Below are positions 1 to 8,197 of a stretch of 64,000 nt of DNA, one piece after another. The stretch is from assembly GCF_900105685.1 (NCBI RefSeq), contig NZ_LT629781.1:2790001-2854000 (forward strand), written 5' to 3'. The stretch's first letter is position 1, and the number at the start of each line of letters is the position of its first letter. The DNA is from Verrucomicrobium sp. GAS474. GTDB taxonomy: Bacteria; Verrucomicrobiota; Verrucomicrobiia; Methylacidiphilales; GAS474. The notes beneath the pieces were generated by a model. That model did not search any database. It saw only the letters and a program-made list of their open reading frames with translations, and was not told the origin of the DNA. A program made the translations under genes and the position numbers.

Positions 1-2
1 GC

Positions 3-1088
3 AAGGCCAAGGGCCTTTCCTCCGCGATGCTCGACCGCCTGGCGATCAAGGAGAAGACCCTCGCCGACATGATCGACGGCGTCCGGCAGGTGATCTCCCT
101 TCCCAACCCCGTCGGGGAGACGCTGAAGGAATGGACGCAGCCCAACGGCATCGCGATCCGCAAGGTCCGGACGCCCCTCGGCGTCATCGGCATCATCTAC
201 GAGTCCCGTCCCAACGTGACGATCGACGCCGCCGTCCTCTGCCTGAAGACCGGCAATGGCGTCGTCCTGCGCGGGGGGAGCGAGGCGTTCCACTCGAACC
301 ACGCCTTGGCCACGGCTCTCCGCAAGGGCCTCGAACGGGGCGGCATTCCCGCCGACGCCGTCCGCGTCATCGGGACGGTCGACCGCCACGCCATCGCGGC
401 TCTCTGCCGCCAGGACAAGACGGTCGACGTGTTGATCCCCCGGGGCGGCCACGGCCTCATCGAGGCGGTGGTGAAGGAGGCGCGGATGCCGGTCATCAAG
501 CATTTCCACGGCGTCTGCTACGCCTACGTCCACCGGGACGCCGACCTCGGCATGGCCGAGGAGATCATCGTCAACGCCAAGGTGCAGCGCCCCAGCGCCT
601 GCAACTCGATCGAGAACCTCCTCGTCGACCGCGCCGTCGCCGCGACCTTCATCCCCCGCATCGTCGCCCGCCTGCACAAGGAAAAGGTCGAGGTCCGGGG
701 CGACGGGGAGACCCGCCAGCTCGGCGGCTCCGAGGTGAAGGAAGTGACCGAGGCCGACTGGACGACCGAATACCTCGACCTCATCCTCTCCGCCGCCGTA
801 GTGGGCGACGAGAGCGAGGCGATCGCCCATATCGAACGGTACGGTTCGCACCATTCCGACGTGATCATCACGGAGGACGCAAAGGCTGCCGAGCGCTTCT
901 TCCAGGAAATCGATTCGGCGACGGTCTATTGGAACGCCTCGACGCGGTTCACCGACGGCGCGCAGTTCGGCTTCGGCGCGGAGATCGGGATCAGCACGGA
1001 CAAGCTCCACGCGCGCGGGCCGATGGCCCTGGAGGAGCTGACCTCTTACAAGTATCTGATCACCGGCAACGGGCAGGTGCGGAAGTAG
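3..1088 (+). CDS. proA: Gamma-glutamyl phosphate reductase (5' end outside window)
   Basis: Second step of proline synthesis: NADPH-dependent reduction of gamma-glutamyl phosphate to glutamate semialdehyde in the cytosol. The frame is already open at base 3 and reads KAKGLSSAMLDRL, matching the family interior, so the true start lies upstream; the ATG at 27 is internal. About 361 of the usual ~415 residues are present. Visible hallmarks are VRTPLGVIGIIYESRPNVT, the substrate loop LRGGSEA and the catalytic-cysteine motif RPSACNSIE. It ends convergently with the DAHP synthase gene 29 bases away. proB is not in the window. Family assignment is secure. Confidence 0.97.
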   Translation, partial: KAKGLSSAMLDRLAIKEKTLADMIDGVRQVISLPNPVGETLKEWTQPNGIAIRKVRTPLGVIGIIYESRPNVTIDAAVLCLKTGNGVVLRGGSEAFHSNHALATALRKGLERGGIPADAVRVIGTVDRHAIAALCRQDKTVDVLIPRGGHGLIEAVVKEARMPVIKHFHGVCYAYVHRDADLGMAEEIIVNAKVQRPSACNSIENLLVDRAVAATFIPRIVARLHKEKVEVRGDGETRQLGGSEVKEVTEADWTTEYLDLILSAAVVGDESEAIAHIERYGSHHSDVIITEDAKAAERFFQEIDSATVYWNASTRFTDGAQFGFGAEIGISTDKLHARGPMALEELTSYKYLITGNGQVRK

Positions 1089-1117
1089 GGCGCTGGCCCC
1101 TTCGGGGCAGAGAGCTT

Positions 1118-2209
1118 CTACGCCGCCGCCAGCTTCGCCGCGCGGAGCCGTTCGGCTCCTTCGAGGAGGATTTTTTCCGTCATCGCCCAGCCGATGCAGG
1201 CATCGGTGATCGAGACGCCCGGCTTCAGCCCGGCGGGATTCGGGAAGGGCTGGTTGCCCTCGTTGATGTTGCTCTCGACCATGGCGCCGATGAGGTCGGG
1301 GCTGCCCTTCAGCTCGGCGCTCAGCTTCTGGTCGATGAGGGAGTTCCAGACGGTTTCCTGACGCTCGAATTTCTTTTCCGAATTGGCGTGGCTGCAGTCG
1401 ACCATGAGGCCGGGGGGGAGCTTCGCGGCGCGGAGCCGGGTGGCGGCGTCGGCGATGCTCTCGGGATCGAAGTTCGTCCGCTTATGGCCGCCGCGCAGGA
1501 TGATGTGGCCCCAGGGATTGCCCTTCGCGGAGACGACGGCGGTGCAGCCGTCCTGGTCGATTCCCAGGAAACTGTGCGGGTGCCGGGCCGACTGCATCGC
1601 GTCCATCGCGACCTGGAGGCTGCCGTCGGTGCCGTTCTTGAAGCCGATCGGCATGGAAAGGCCGCTCGCCATCTCGCGATGGGTCTGGGACTCGGTCGTC
1701 CGGGCGCCGATGGCGGCCCAGCTGACGATGTCCGAGGTGTATTGGGGGACGATGGGGTCGAGGAATTCGCTCGCCGTCGGTATCCCCATTTCGGTGATCT
1801 TCAGGAGGATTTCCCGGCCGAGGACGAGGCCCGCCTCCATGTCGTAGGTGCCGTTGAGATGGGGGTCGTTGATCAGGCCCTTCCAGCCGATGGTCGTCCG
1901 GGGCTTCTCGAAGTAGACCCGCATCAGGATGACGAAGACATCCTTCGTCGCTTCCTGGACCGCGCGGAGGCGGCGGGCGTAGTCGAAGGCGCTCTCGGGA
2001 TCGTGGATCGAGCACGGCCCGATAACGACGAGGAAGCGGGAATCGCGGCCCTCGAGGACGGCCTTGACGGCCTCGCGCCCTTCGATGACGGTTTTTTCCG
2101 CCGCCGCGGTGAGGGGACGCCGCGCCTTGATCTCCTTCGGCGAAGGGATCCGGACAATGGAGGCGACGTTGAGGTCTTGAATCGGCAGTACCATGGGAGG
2201 GTCTATCAT
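1118..2209 (-). CDS. aroG: 3-deoxy-7-phosphoheptulonate (DAHP) synthase, type I
   Basis: Condenses phosphoenolpyruvate with erythrose 4-phosphate, the entry to the shikimate pathway. The 363-residue product is close to the AroF/G/H length. Motifs include GPCSIHDPESA (PEP and phosphate site), KPRTTIGWKG, ILRGGHKRTNFD and the metal-ligand segment DCSHANSEKK. The start at 2209 is preceded by GGGAGGAG at good spacing, which favours it over the ATG at 2194. The paralogue cannot be fixed by eye, so which aromatic amino acid inhibits it is unknown. trpC is nearby but on the other strand. Confidence 0.96.
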   Translation of the reverse strand: MIDPPMVLPIQDLNVASIVRIPSPKEIKARRPLTAAAEKTVIEGREAVKAVLEGRDSRFLVVIGPCSIHDPESAFDYARRLRAVQEATKDVFVILMRVYFEKPRTTIGWKGLINDPHLNGTYDMEAGLVLGREILLKITEMGIPTASEFLDPIVPQYTSDIVSWAAIGARTTESQTHREMASGLSMPIGFKNGTDGSLQVAMDAMQSARHPHSFLGIDQDGCTAVVSAKGNPWGHIILRGGHKRTNFDPESIADAATRLRAAKLPPGLMVDCSHANSEKKFERQETVWNSLIDQKLSAELKGSPDLIGAMVESNINEGNQPFPNPAGLKPGVSITDACIGWAMTEKILLEGAERLRAAKLAAA

Positions 2210-2362
2210 GGCGTAAATCTCCTCCCAAGCGCAAGCCGCAAACGGCGCGTGGAAGGAGGCCGGAAGAGCGGGCGCGCCATTTTACGCGTTTTCTTCTAGG
2301 TAATTTTAACTGGTTAAAGGGCAGAATGTTGCGATGGGGATTTGTTGTGGTATAACGGAAGA

Positions 2363-2932
2363 ATGCTCCTGATTGTCGCTCCTCAGAATGGATTCCTGGA
2401 AAAGTGCAATAGCGGGGTCCTGAAAAGCATTGTCGAAGCGGCCGACTTGATGGAGGACGTCTACATCCTCAAGTGGCAGAATCCCCCCGATTGGGCCTTT
2501 GAAAAGGCCTTCGAGGAAGTCCGCCTCGATTACGACCGGGCGATCTATCCCGAGCTCGAACAGATGGGGCTGCCGACGATCCCGATGCATGCCGCCGACG
2601 ATCTCCCCCAGGTCATCCGGGACAAGGTGAAGACGGCCAAGGAAGTCTTCGTCATCGGGGCGAACGTCCATGATTGGCTCCAGGGTGTCGCCGCCGAGGT
2701 CTGGTCCCAGCGGGTGAAACCCCAATTTTTCTACGACGCGTGGTTCACTCCCGGCAAGGGAACCCACGCCACGGCGATCGCGAACCTGACGCGCCAGTTC
2801 GGCGCGAAGGTCTTCCACAGCTGGGAACTCTACGGAGCCCCCCTCCGCGCGAAGAAGGAAGCGGCGGCCAAGGCGGCGGCCGAGGCCGCGACGTTCAATC
2901 CGGAATCGGATCCGGAAGTCCACCACGCCTAG
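2363..2932 (+). CDS. Isochorismatase-fold protein lacking catalytic residues
   Basis: A 189-residue cytosolic protein with the outline of the isochorismatase / cysteine hydrolase fold. The N-terminus MLLIVAPQNGF aligns with the family's LLVIDMQNDF, but the catalytic Asp is Ala6. The block from VIGAN to FYDA aligns without gaps to the region carrying the nucleophile cysteine, and that position is Trp. The segment THATAIANLTRQFGAKVF resembles the family C-terminus. Activity of the usual kind is therefore unlikely; a binding or scaffold role is possible. I chose the ATG at 2363 because the family starts at this strand; a TTG at 2342 would add seven residues. The tail is alanine-rich. Confidence 0.7.
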   Translation: MLLIVAPQNGFLEKCNSGVLKSIVEAADLMEDVYILKWQNPPDWAFEKAFEEVRLDYDRAIYPELEQMGLPTIPMHAADDLPQVIRDKVKTAKEVFVIGANVHDWLQGVAAEVWSQRVKPQFFYDAWFTPGKGTHATAIANLTRQFGAKVFHSWELYGAPLRAKKEAAAKAAAEAATFNPESDPEVHHA

Positions 2933-2991
2933 GGCACTGGCGAGGCGGGGGCCTTATTTTGGGCTTTCCCGCCCTCTCTCTCGGGGTGTAG

Positions 2992-3017
2992 AAAAGGCGT
3001 TCCCTTCACGCCTTTTT
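2992..3017 (+). terminator. Hairpin terminator after the isochorismatase-fold gene
   Basis: AAAAGGCG and CGCCTTTT form an 8-bp stem around a 9-base loop and run into TTTTT. It lies 60 bases after the stop codon and just before trpC. The A-tract on the left arm would also give a U-tract on the other strand, so it could work in both directions. Confidence 0.55.
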
Positions 3018-3031
3018 CCTCTTCCATCCCG

Positions 3032-3829
3032 ATGACTGCCCCTCTCTCGAACAAGCTTCTCGAAATCCTCGCCTCGAAGGAGGCCGAATGGCAGCGCCTC
3101 GTCCCGATCGCCGACCTGGTGCGGCGCAAGGCCCTCGCCCGAAACGATTTCCGCCCTTTCCGCCCCGGCCTCTACCGGGAGCCCGGCCTCTCCCTGATCG
3201 CCGAGGTGAAGCGCTCCTCGCCCTCCGCCGGGATCATCGCGGAGAACTTCGATCCGATCACCCAGGCCCGCGAGTACGAGAAGGCCGGTGCCCACGCGCT
3301 GAGCATCCTGACCGACGAGAAATACTTCGGCGGCCATCTCAGCTACCTCGACGACGTGCGGGGCCAGGTCGGCCTCCCGCTGCTGCGGAAGGATTTCATC
3401 GTCCATGAATTGCAGGTCTACGAGAGCGTCGTGGCCGGGGCCGACGCGATTCTCCTGATCGTCGCCGCGCTGCCGCAGGAGAGCCTCGTCCGGCTCTACG
3501 AGCTGGCGAGGACCCTCCAGCTCGACGTCCTCGTCGAGGTCCACGACCTGCGCGAGATGGACCGCGCCCTCGACCTGGGAGCCGACCTCATCGGAATCAA
3601 CAACCGGAACCTGGCGACGTTTCAGGTCTCCCTCCAGACGACGGCCGACCTCGCCGAGGAGATCCCGAACGACGCCATCGCGGTGAGCGAGAGCGGGATC
3701 AAGACCGCCGACGATGTGAAGTTCCTCCGGGCGAACGGCATCAACTCGATTCTCGTCGGCGAGACCCTCATGCGGGCGAAAAACGTCGGCGACAAGGTCC
3801 GCGAGCTTCTCCTCGAAGAGGAGGAGTAG
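3032..3829 (+). CDS. trpC: Indole-3-glycerol phosphate synthase
   Basis: Closes the indole ring in tryptophan synthesis, converting carboxyphenylaminodeoxyribulose phosphate to indole-3-glycerol phosphate. The 265-residue TIM barrel shows the known catalytic set in order: Lys in IAEVKRSSPS, Lys in LLRKDFI, Glu in VEVHD, Asn in GINNRNL, and Glu-Ser in VSESGI, followed by the phosphate loop around ILVGETLM. Length is typical for a monofunctional enzyme with no TrpF fusion. No other trp genes are adjacent, so the tryptophan genes are probably dispersed. Confidence 0.97.
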   Translation: MTAPLSNKLLEILASKEAEWQRLVPIADLVRRKALARNDFRPFRPGLYREPGLSLIAEVKRSSPSAGIIAENFDPITQAREYEKAGAHALSILTDEKYFGGHLSYLDDVRGQVGLPLLRKDFIVHELQVYESVVAGADAILLIVAALPQESLVRLYELARTLQLDVLVEVHDLREMDRALDLGADLIGINNRNLATFQVSLQTTADLAEEIPNDAIAVSESGIKTADDVKFLRANGINSILVGETLMRAKNVGDKVRELLLEEEE

Positions 3830-3854
3830 GGCCGCGCGAGGGCGGCCTTTCTTT
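3830..3854 (+). terminator. Hairpin after trpC
   Basis: GGCCGC and GCGGCC pair around a 6-base loop, followed by TTTCTTTC. It sits in the 29-base gap between the convergent trpC and protease genes and is the likely trpC terminator. The U-tract is interrupted, hence moderate confidence. Confidence 0.5.
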
Positions 3855-3858
3855 CGCC

Positions 3859-5298
3859 CTAGCGGCGGTCGAAGGTCTCGCTCAGATGGTCGAGCTCGTC
3901 CTTGAGCTCCTTGCGGTAGGCGACTTCCTCCTTCGCCCGCTGCAGCGTGTAGCCGTAGAAGCGTTTCCTCTCGATGGAGCGGTCGATCTCCTCGCATTGC
4001 ATGTCGGCGAGGTTCCGCAGGGTGACGATGAGCTGGTTCACGGCCCGGCCCCGCGCGGTGCTCCCGTCGATGCTGTGATCGATCTGGCTGCGGAATTCGA
4101 GGTGGGCCAGGCGGATCGGATCGTCCTGCATGTAGAGGGTGGCGCTGATGCCGTTGGGCTTCTTTTCGTCGCCGTTGAGGTAGGAATCGAGTGCCTCGCT
4201 CCGGGAATGGAAGTCGTCGACGAACTTGCTCTCGCCCAGGAACTGGCCCCAATCGTAGGTCTCCCACTTCGAGACGCTGTCGACCCGGTAGCCGAAGTAG
4301 CGCATCGATCCGGTGATCGCCGAGTTCTTGCTGTTGAAGGAGGCCTTATCGAGCTCGTTGCCGGTGTTGACCTTCACTGCCTGGGTGACGACGCCGATGA
4401 CCTTGCCGATCTTCACGTCGAAGACCGGGCCGCCGCTGTTCCCGTGATAGATGGGATTGTCGAACTCGACTTTCTGGTTGCCCGACGCCAGGAGCTTCCC
4501 CCGCGTGGGGAGGATCACCTCGCCGCCCTTGCTGTTGCCGGGGGTGATGAGGTCGTCGCCGATCTGGGCCTCCTTGGAAACGTCGGAGGCGAGCTCGAGG
4601 TATTTGTATCCCTTGTCCTCGATGCTGATCTGGGCGAGGTCGCGGTCGGCGGCCCCCTTCAGCGTGGTGACGACGACTTCGTCGCCCCCCGGGGTCGTGA
4701 TCTTCAGGTTCGGGTTGTTGAAGAGGACATGAAGGTTCGTGATGACGCAGGGGCCGTCGGCGGTCTTCACGAGGAAGCCGGTCCCCTGGCCCTGATCGCC
4801 CTTGATGATGACGACCGACTGGAGCGCGGCCGACTCCGATTCGGAAGGAGCGGTCACGGCCTTGGCATCGGCCTTGACGACCGGGGTGCTGTCGGAGCCG
4901 GGACTATCGACCCCGCTCCACGCGAGGACGGCCAAATCGATTTCCTGGAGGGCGACGTCGATCGCGTCCGAGATCTTCGCGGGATCGGTCGGCTTCGAGG
5001 TCATGACGGCACCGGGAGGGAGGCCGATGGGCATATTGACTCCCATGATGGAGGAGAGCGCCTCGACTGCCTCGCCGCGGTGGCCCTTGTATTTGGTCGA
5101 GGGCGGGAGGCTGCGGAGTTGGCGCAGGGCCATGCTGAGGAAGGAAAGCTGGGCTCCGGAATTCGACGTTTCCTTGGCCTTGGCGATCAGCGCCCTCGCC
5201 TGGATGAAGACGACGGCGGGATCGGGCGGCGCGGCGTCTTCGGCAACGGAAACGGAAAGGAGGCTGAGCGTGAGCAAAAGGGCCGTGATGTACCTCAT
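3859..5298 (-). CDS. Secreted trypsin-like serine protease (HtrA-type catalytic domain)
   Basis: A 479-residue exported protein. Starting at the ATG at 5298 gives a clean signal peptide (MRYITALLLTLSLLSVSVA, cleavage before EDA); the longer frame from 5340 would bury it. After a helical segment of about 150 residues comes a chymotrypsin-fold domain: His near 190 in VITNLHV, Asp near 220 in AADRDLAQ and Ser near 288 in HGNSGGPVFD. No PDZ domain is evident; the C-terminal 150 residues are charged and helical. It is likely a periplasmic or envelope protease. Substrate unknown. Convergent with trpC. Confidence 0.85.
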   Translation of the reverse strand: MRYITALLLTLSLLSVSVAEDAAPPDPAVVFIQARALIAKAKETSNSGAQLSFLSMALRQLRSLPPSTKYKGHRGEAVEALSSIMGVNMPIGLPPGAVMTSKPTDPAKISDAIDVALQEIDLAVLAWSGVDSPGSDSTPVVKADAKAVTAPSESESAALQSVVIIKGDQGQGTGFLVKTADGPCVITNLHVLFNNPNLKITTPGGDEVVVTTLKGAADRDLAQISIEDKGYKYLELASDVSKEAQIGDDLITPGNSKGGEVILPTRGKLLASGNQKVEFDNPIYHGNSGGPVFDVKIGKVIGVVTQAVKVNTGNELDKASFNSKNSAITGSMRYFGYRVDSVSKWETYDWGQFLGESKFVDDFHSRSEALDSYLNGDEKKPNGISATLYMQDDPIRLAHLEFRSQIDHSIDGSTARGRAVNQLIVTLRNLADMQCEEIDRSIERKRFYGYTLQRAKEEVAYRKELKDELDHLSETFDRR

Positions 5299-5352
5299 CA
5301 GGCTACAGGCTGGCAAAGCGGCCCCGCTTTTGAAAAGCAAAATCGCGATTGC

Positions 5353-6543
5353 TTAGATTTTCTTCAGGGCGGAGACGAGGGCGGGGCGGGGGGAGAGGGG
5401 GAGGAGGAGGAGCATGATGCCGCCGGAGATGAAGAAGGGGAGGGCGCGGCCGTGGTCGAAGAGCCAGCCGCCGAGGAGGGGACCGGCGATGCGGCCGATG
5501 CTGCCGGAGGCGAGGATGACGCCGAGAACGAGGCCCTGCTTTTCCGGCGAGGTGGCGAGCGAGGCGGTGCCGGAGAGGACGGGGCGGACGGCCCCCAGCG
5601 CGAGGCCGAAGAGGGTGAGGCCGCAGAGCAGGAGGCCGAGGCCGGGGGCGAGGGGCATGAGGAGGGTGCCGAGGGCGGTCCCGACGAGGCCGGCGCGGAG
5701 GAGCGCCCCCTCGCCGAAACGCTTCACGAGCCGCCCGAGGAGGCCGCCCTGCATCATGGCGCTGAGGAGGCCGACGAAGGCGAAGAGTTTTCCGACGGTG
5801 CCGATGTCGTAGCCGAAGGCGGGTTGTTCCTTGAGGTAGAGGGCGAAGGTCGTCTCCCATTGGGCCATGGCGACGTTGCTGAAGCAGGCGATGGCGGCGA
5901 GGGGGGCGATGAAGGGAAGGGAGAGGGCCTCGTTCCAGCCGGTGAAGGGGTTCCGCCAGAGGGTGAGGCGGTCGGCCTTCCGGAGCTCGACCGGAAGCGA
6001 TTCGGGGAGGTGGACGAGGGTGAGGACGAAGCTGGTGGCCGAGATGCCGGAGGCGATGAGGGAGGGGACGAGGTGGCCGTGCCGTCCGAAGAGGGCGGCG
6101 AGGATGGGGCCGAAGACGAAGCCGATTCCGAAGGCGGCTCCGATGACGCCCATGCCCTTCGAGCGGTTTTCCTTCGTCGTGATGTCGGAGACGTAGGCGT
6201 TCGCCACCGCGATGTTCGCCGCGCAGATCCCGGCCAGCATGCGGGCGAGGAAGAGGAGGAGGTAGCTCTGCGCGAAGGCCATGAGGAGGTAGGAGAAGGT
6301 CGACCCGGCGAGGCTGACGAGGAGGACGGGCCGCCGCCCGACGCGGTCCGAGAGCTGGCCCCAGACCGGGGCGAAGAAGAACTGCATCAGCGAGAAGATG
6401 CCGAGGAGCCAGCCGACCTTGGCCCCGGAAGCGCCGAAGTCCCGGGCGAAGTAGGGAAGGAGCGGCATCATGAGGCCGAAGCCGATGAGGTCGATGAAGA
6501 CGATCAGGAAGAGGGAGAGGAGGGTCGGCTTGCGGAGGGACAT
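5353..6543 (-). CDS. MFS transporter, TetA/DHA1-like, 12 transmembrane segments
   Basis: Inner-membrane proton-driven exporter of about 396 residues. The N-terminal half carries LIVFIDLIGFGLMMPLLPYF, then the loop 2–3 signature GQLSDRVGRRPVLL, and a motif-C-like GFVFGPILAALFG. These match the DHA1 / tetracycline-efflux branch, but substrate cannot be told from sequence. I start at the ATG at 6543 (MSLRKPTLLS); a TTG at 6564 would add seven residues. It follows the ketoacyl synthase gene on the same strand with a 25-base gap and may be co-transcribed with it. Confidence 0.86.
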   Translation of the reverse strand: MSLRKPTLLSLFLIVFIDLIGFGLMMPLLPYFARDFGASGAKVGWLLGIFSLMQFFFAPVWGQLSDRVGRRPVLLVSLAGSTFSYLLMAFAQSYLLLFLARMLAGICAANIAVANAYVSDITTKENRSKGMGVIGAAFGIGFVFGPILAALFGRHGHLVPSLIASGISATSFVLTLVHLPESLPVELRKADRLTLWRNPFTGWNEALSLPFIAPLAAIACFSNVAMAQWETTFALYLKEQPAFGYDIGTVGKLFAFVGLLSAMMQGGLLGRLVKRFGEGALLRAGLVGTALGTLLMPLAPGLGLLLCGLTLFGLALGAVRPVLSGTASLATSPEKQGLVLGVILASGSIGRIAGPLLGGWLFDHGRALPFFISGGIMLLLLPLSPRPALVSALKKI

Positions 6544-6568
6544 GGGCGTGGGGATTTGTCTCAAAACA

Positions 6569-7825
6569 TCAGGGCCGACTCAAGACCAGAGAGGCGTTGA
6601 TGCCGCCGAAGCCGAAGGCGTTGTTCAGGACGTGGCGGACGGGGCGGGGCTGGCCCTGCAGGCGGATGAGGTCGATGCCGTCGAGGCAGGCGGGCTCGGG
6701 CTCGGTGCAGTGGAGGGTGGGGGGGAGGTACTGGTCCCGGAGCGCGAGGGCGCAGAGGACGGTCTCGATCGCGCCTGCCGCGCCGAGGGGGTGGCCGTAG
6801 AAGGGCTTCGTCCCGCTGACGGCGGGGCGGCTGCCGGAGGGGGCGAAGAGGCGTCGGATCGCGGCGACCTCGTTGGCGTCGTTCATCGGGGTGCCGCTGG
6901 CGTGGGCGTTGATGTAGTCGATCTGGCCGGGGGCGAGGGCCGCCTCGGCGAGGGCCTTCTTCATCGCCACGGCGGCGGCAGCACCGTCGGCGAGGGAGGA
7001 GGTCATGTGGTAGGCGTCGTTGTTGAGGGCGTAACCGGTAACCTCGGCATAGATCGGGGCCTGGCGCTTCAGGGCCGATTCCCGCTCTTCGAGGATCAGG
7101 GCGGCGGCACCCTCGCCCATGACGAAGCCGGTGCGGCGGAGATCGAAGGGGAGGCAGGCCAGCGCGGCGTCGGAGGGCTCCCGGCTCATCGCTTTCACGG
7201 CGGCGAAGGAACCGTAGGTGAGGGGGGCGAGGGGAGCCTCGGCGGCCCCGGCGATCATCCGCACGGCGTAGCCGTCCCGGATCGCGCGGAAGGCCTCGCC
7301 GATGGCGACGACCCCGGCGGCGCAACTGTTCGTGTTCGTCGTGGCATAGCCGCGCAGCTGGTGGCGGATGGCGATGTTGGCGTGGGCCGAGGCGCCGAAG
7401 ACCTGGAAGGCGAGGGCGGGAGGGATGGAGGCCGCTCCTTTCTCGAGGAAGCGGCTGTGCTGGGACTCGGCGATGGCGATGCCGCCGAGGGCGGTGCCGA
7501 AGCTGACGCCGGTCTCGTTGTCGGGTTCCGATTCCTCGGTGCGCGGCGGGAGCCCGGCATCGGCCCAGGCCTGGGCGGCGACGACGAGGGCGAACTGGGC
7601 GTAGCGGTCGAGCCGCTTCAGCTGGTGGGGTGGAAAGTGGGCGGCGGGATCGTAGTCCGAGGGCGGCACTTCGGCGGCCCACTTGGCGTTGAAGGGGGTG
7701 GCGTCGAAGCGGGTGAGGGGGGCGATGCCGCTCCGCCCGTCGTGGACGGCCTGCCAGAGGGAGGCCGCGTCGGGGCCGGAGCTGGTCAGGCAGCCCAGAC
7801 CGGTGATGACGACGCGCCGTTTCAT
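6569..7825 (-). CDS. fabF: Beta-ketoacyl-ACP synthase (FabF-like)
   Basis: Claisen condensation of malonyl-ACP with an acyl chain. From the ATG at 7825 the product is 418 residues, the FabF length. The thiolase-fold catalytic set is present: Cys168, His308 (NAHASGTP), Lys340 and His345 (GTKPFYGHPLGAAG), each offset by +5 from E. coli FabF. The nucleophile context is NTNSCAAG rather than the common ACATG, and HASGTP replaces HGTSTP. No acpP or other fatty-acid gene is adjacent, so it may be a second, specialised synthase rather than the main housekeeping one. The frame extends 54 residues upstream with no family similarity. Confidence 0.88.
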   Translation of the reverse strand: MKRRVVITGLGCLTSSGPDAASLWQAVHDGRSGIAPLTRFDATPFNAKWAAEVPPSDYDPAAHFPPHQLKRLDRYAQFALVVAAQAWADAGLPPRTEESEPDNETGVSFGTALGGIAIAESQHSRFLEKGAASIPPALAFQVFGASAHANIAIRHQLRGYATTNTNSCAAGVVAIGEAFRAIRDGYAVRMIAGAAEAPLAPLTYGSFAAVKAMSREPSDAALACLPFDLRRTGFVMGEGAAALILEERESALKRQAPIYAEVTGYALNNDAYHMTSSLADGAAAAVAMKKALAEAALAPGQIDYINAHASGTPMNDANEVAAIRRLFAPSGSRPAVSGTKPFYGHPLGAAGAIETVLCALALRDQYLPPTLHCTEPEPACLDGIDLIRLQGQPRPVRHVLNNAFGFGGINASLVLSRP

Positions 7826-8197
7826 GAAGAGGGAGAGGGTAAAGCCAATCGCCGGTGAGGACAAGGCCGGGGAAGCGACTCTCTCCTCGGCTTCCCCATC
7901 TCGCCAAGGGTCATGGCACCCCATCGAGTTAGATTCAGCGGAGTAGAGCGGGCTTAGGGAAGATAGGCCTCTTGGGTTGCGCCCCATCTACACCACGGCC
8001 TATCAGACAGGACTGCCTGCGCGATAGCGCAACATCTTGTAAAGGGGAACTAACTTGCAGGGTAGGGATACAAGGTCCGGAGGGGTGTGCCCCTCCGTTC
8101 GTTCAAACGCGCGGATCGCCTCCAGCTGTACGGGGAAGCGAAGTGATTCTACCCTGCCCGAAGGGCCTCCTCAACCCGCGCCCCCCCCTTTTAATCC
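7826..8197. other. Intergenic gap upstream of fabF
   Basis: This 372-base stretch separates two leftward genes. I see no credible ORF, tRNA or rRNA. Its right half holds a paired-hairpin repeat, listed separately. The left half must contain the promoter for fabF and the MFS gene, but no convincing -35/-10 pair stood out. Confidence 0.6.
8078..8166. repeat. Paired-hairpin intergenic repeat, copy 1
   Basis: An 8-bp perfect stem (CGGAGGGG, loop TGTG, CCCCTCCG) is followed 23 bases later by TCCAGCTGTAC and then, 24 bases on, by a second small hairpin GCCC-GAA-GGGC. The same order of elements recurs at 39306–39390 with identical TCCAGCTGTAC and near-identical hairpins. This points to a dispersed element. 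It lies between genes in both places. Confidence 0.65.

Noticed and set aside
3886-6600. Open frame of 904 codons spanning the protease and MFS genes in antisense
   Set aside because: It runs across two genes and their gap with Glu/Gly-rich low-complexity product; both minus-strand genes have full family motifs.
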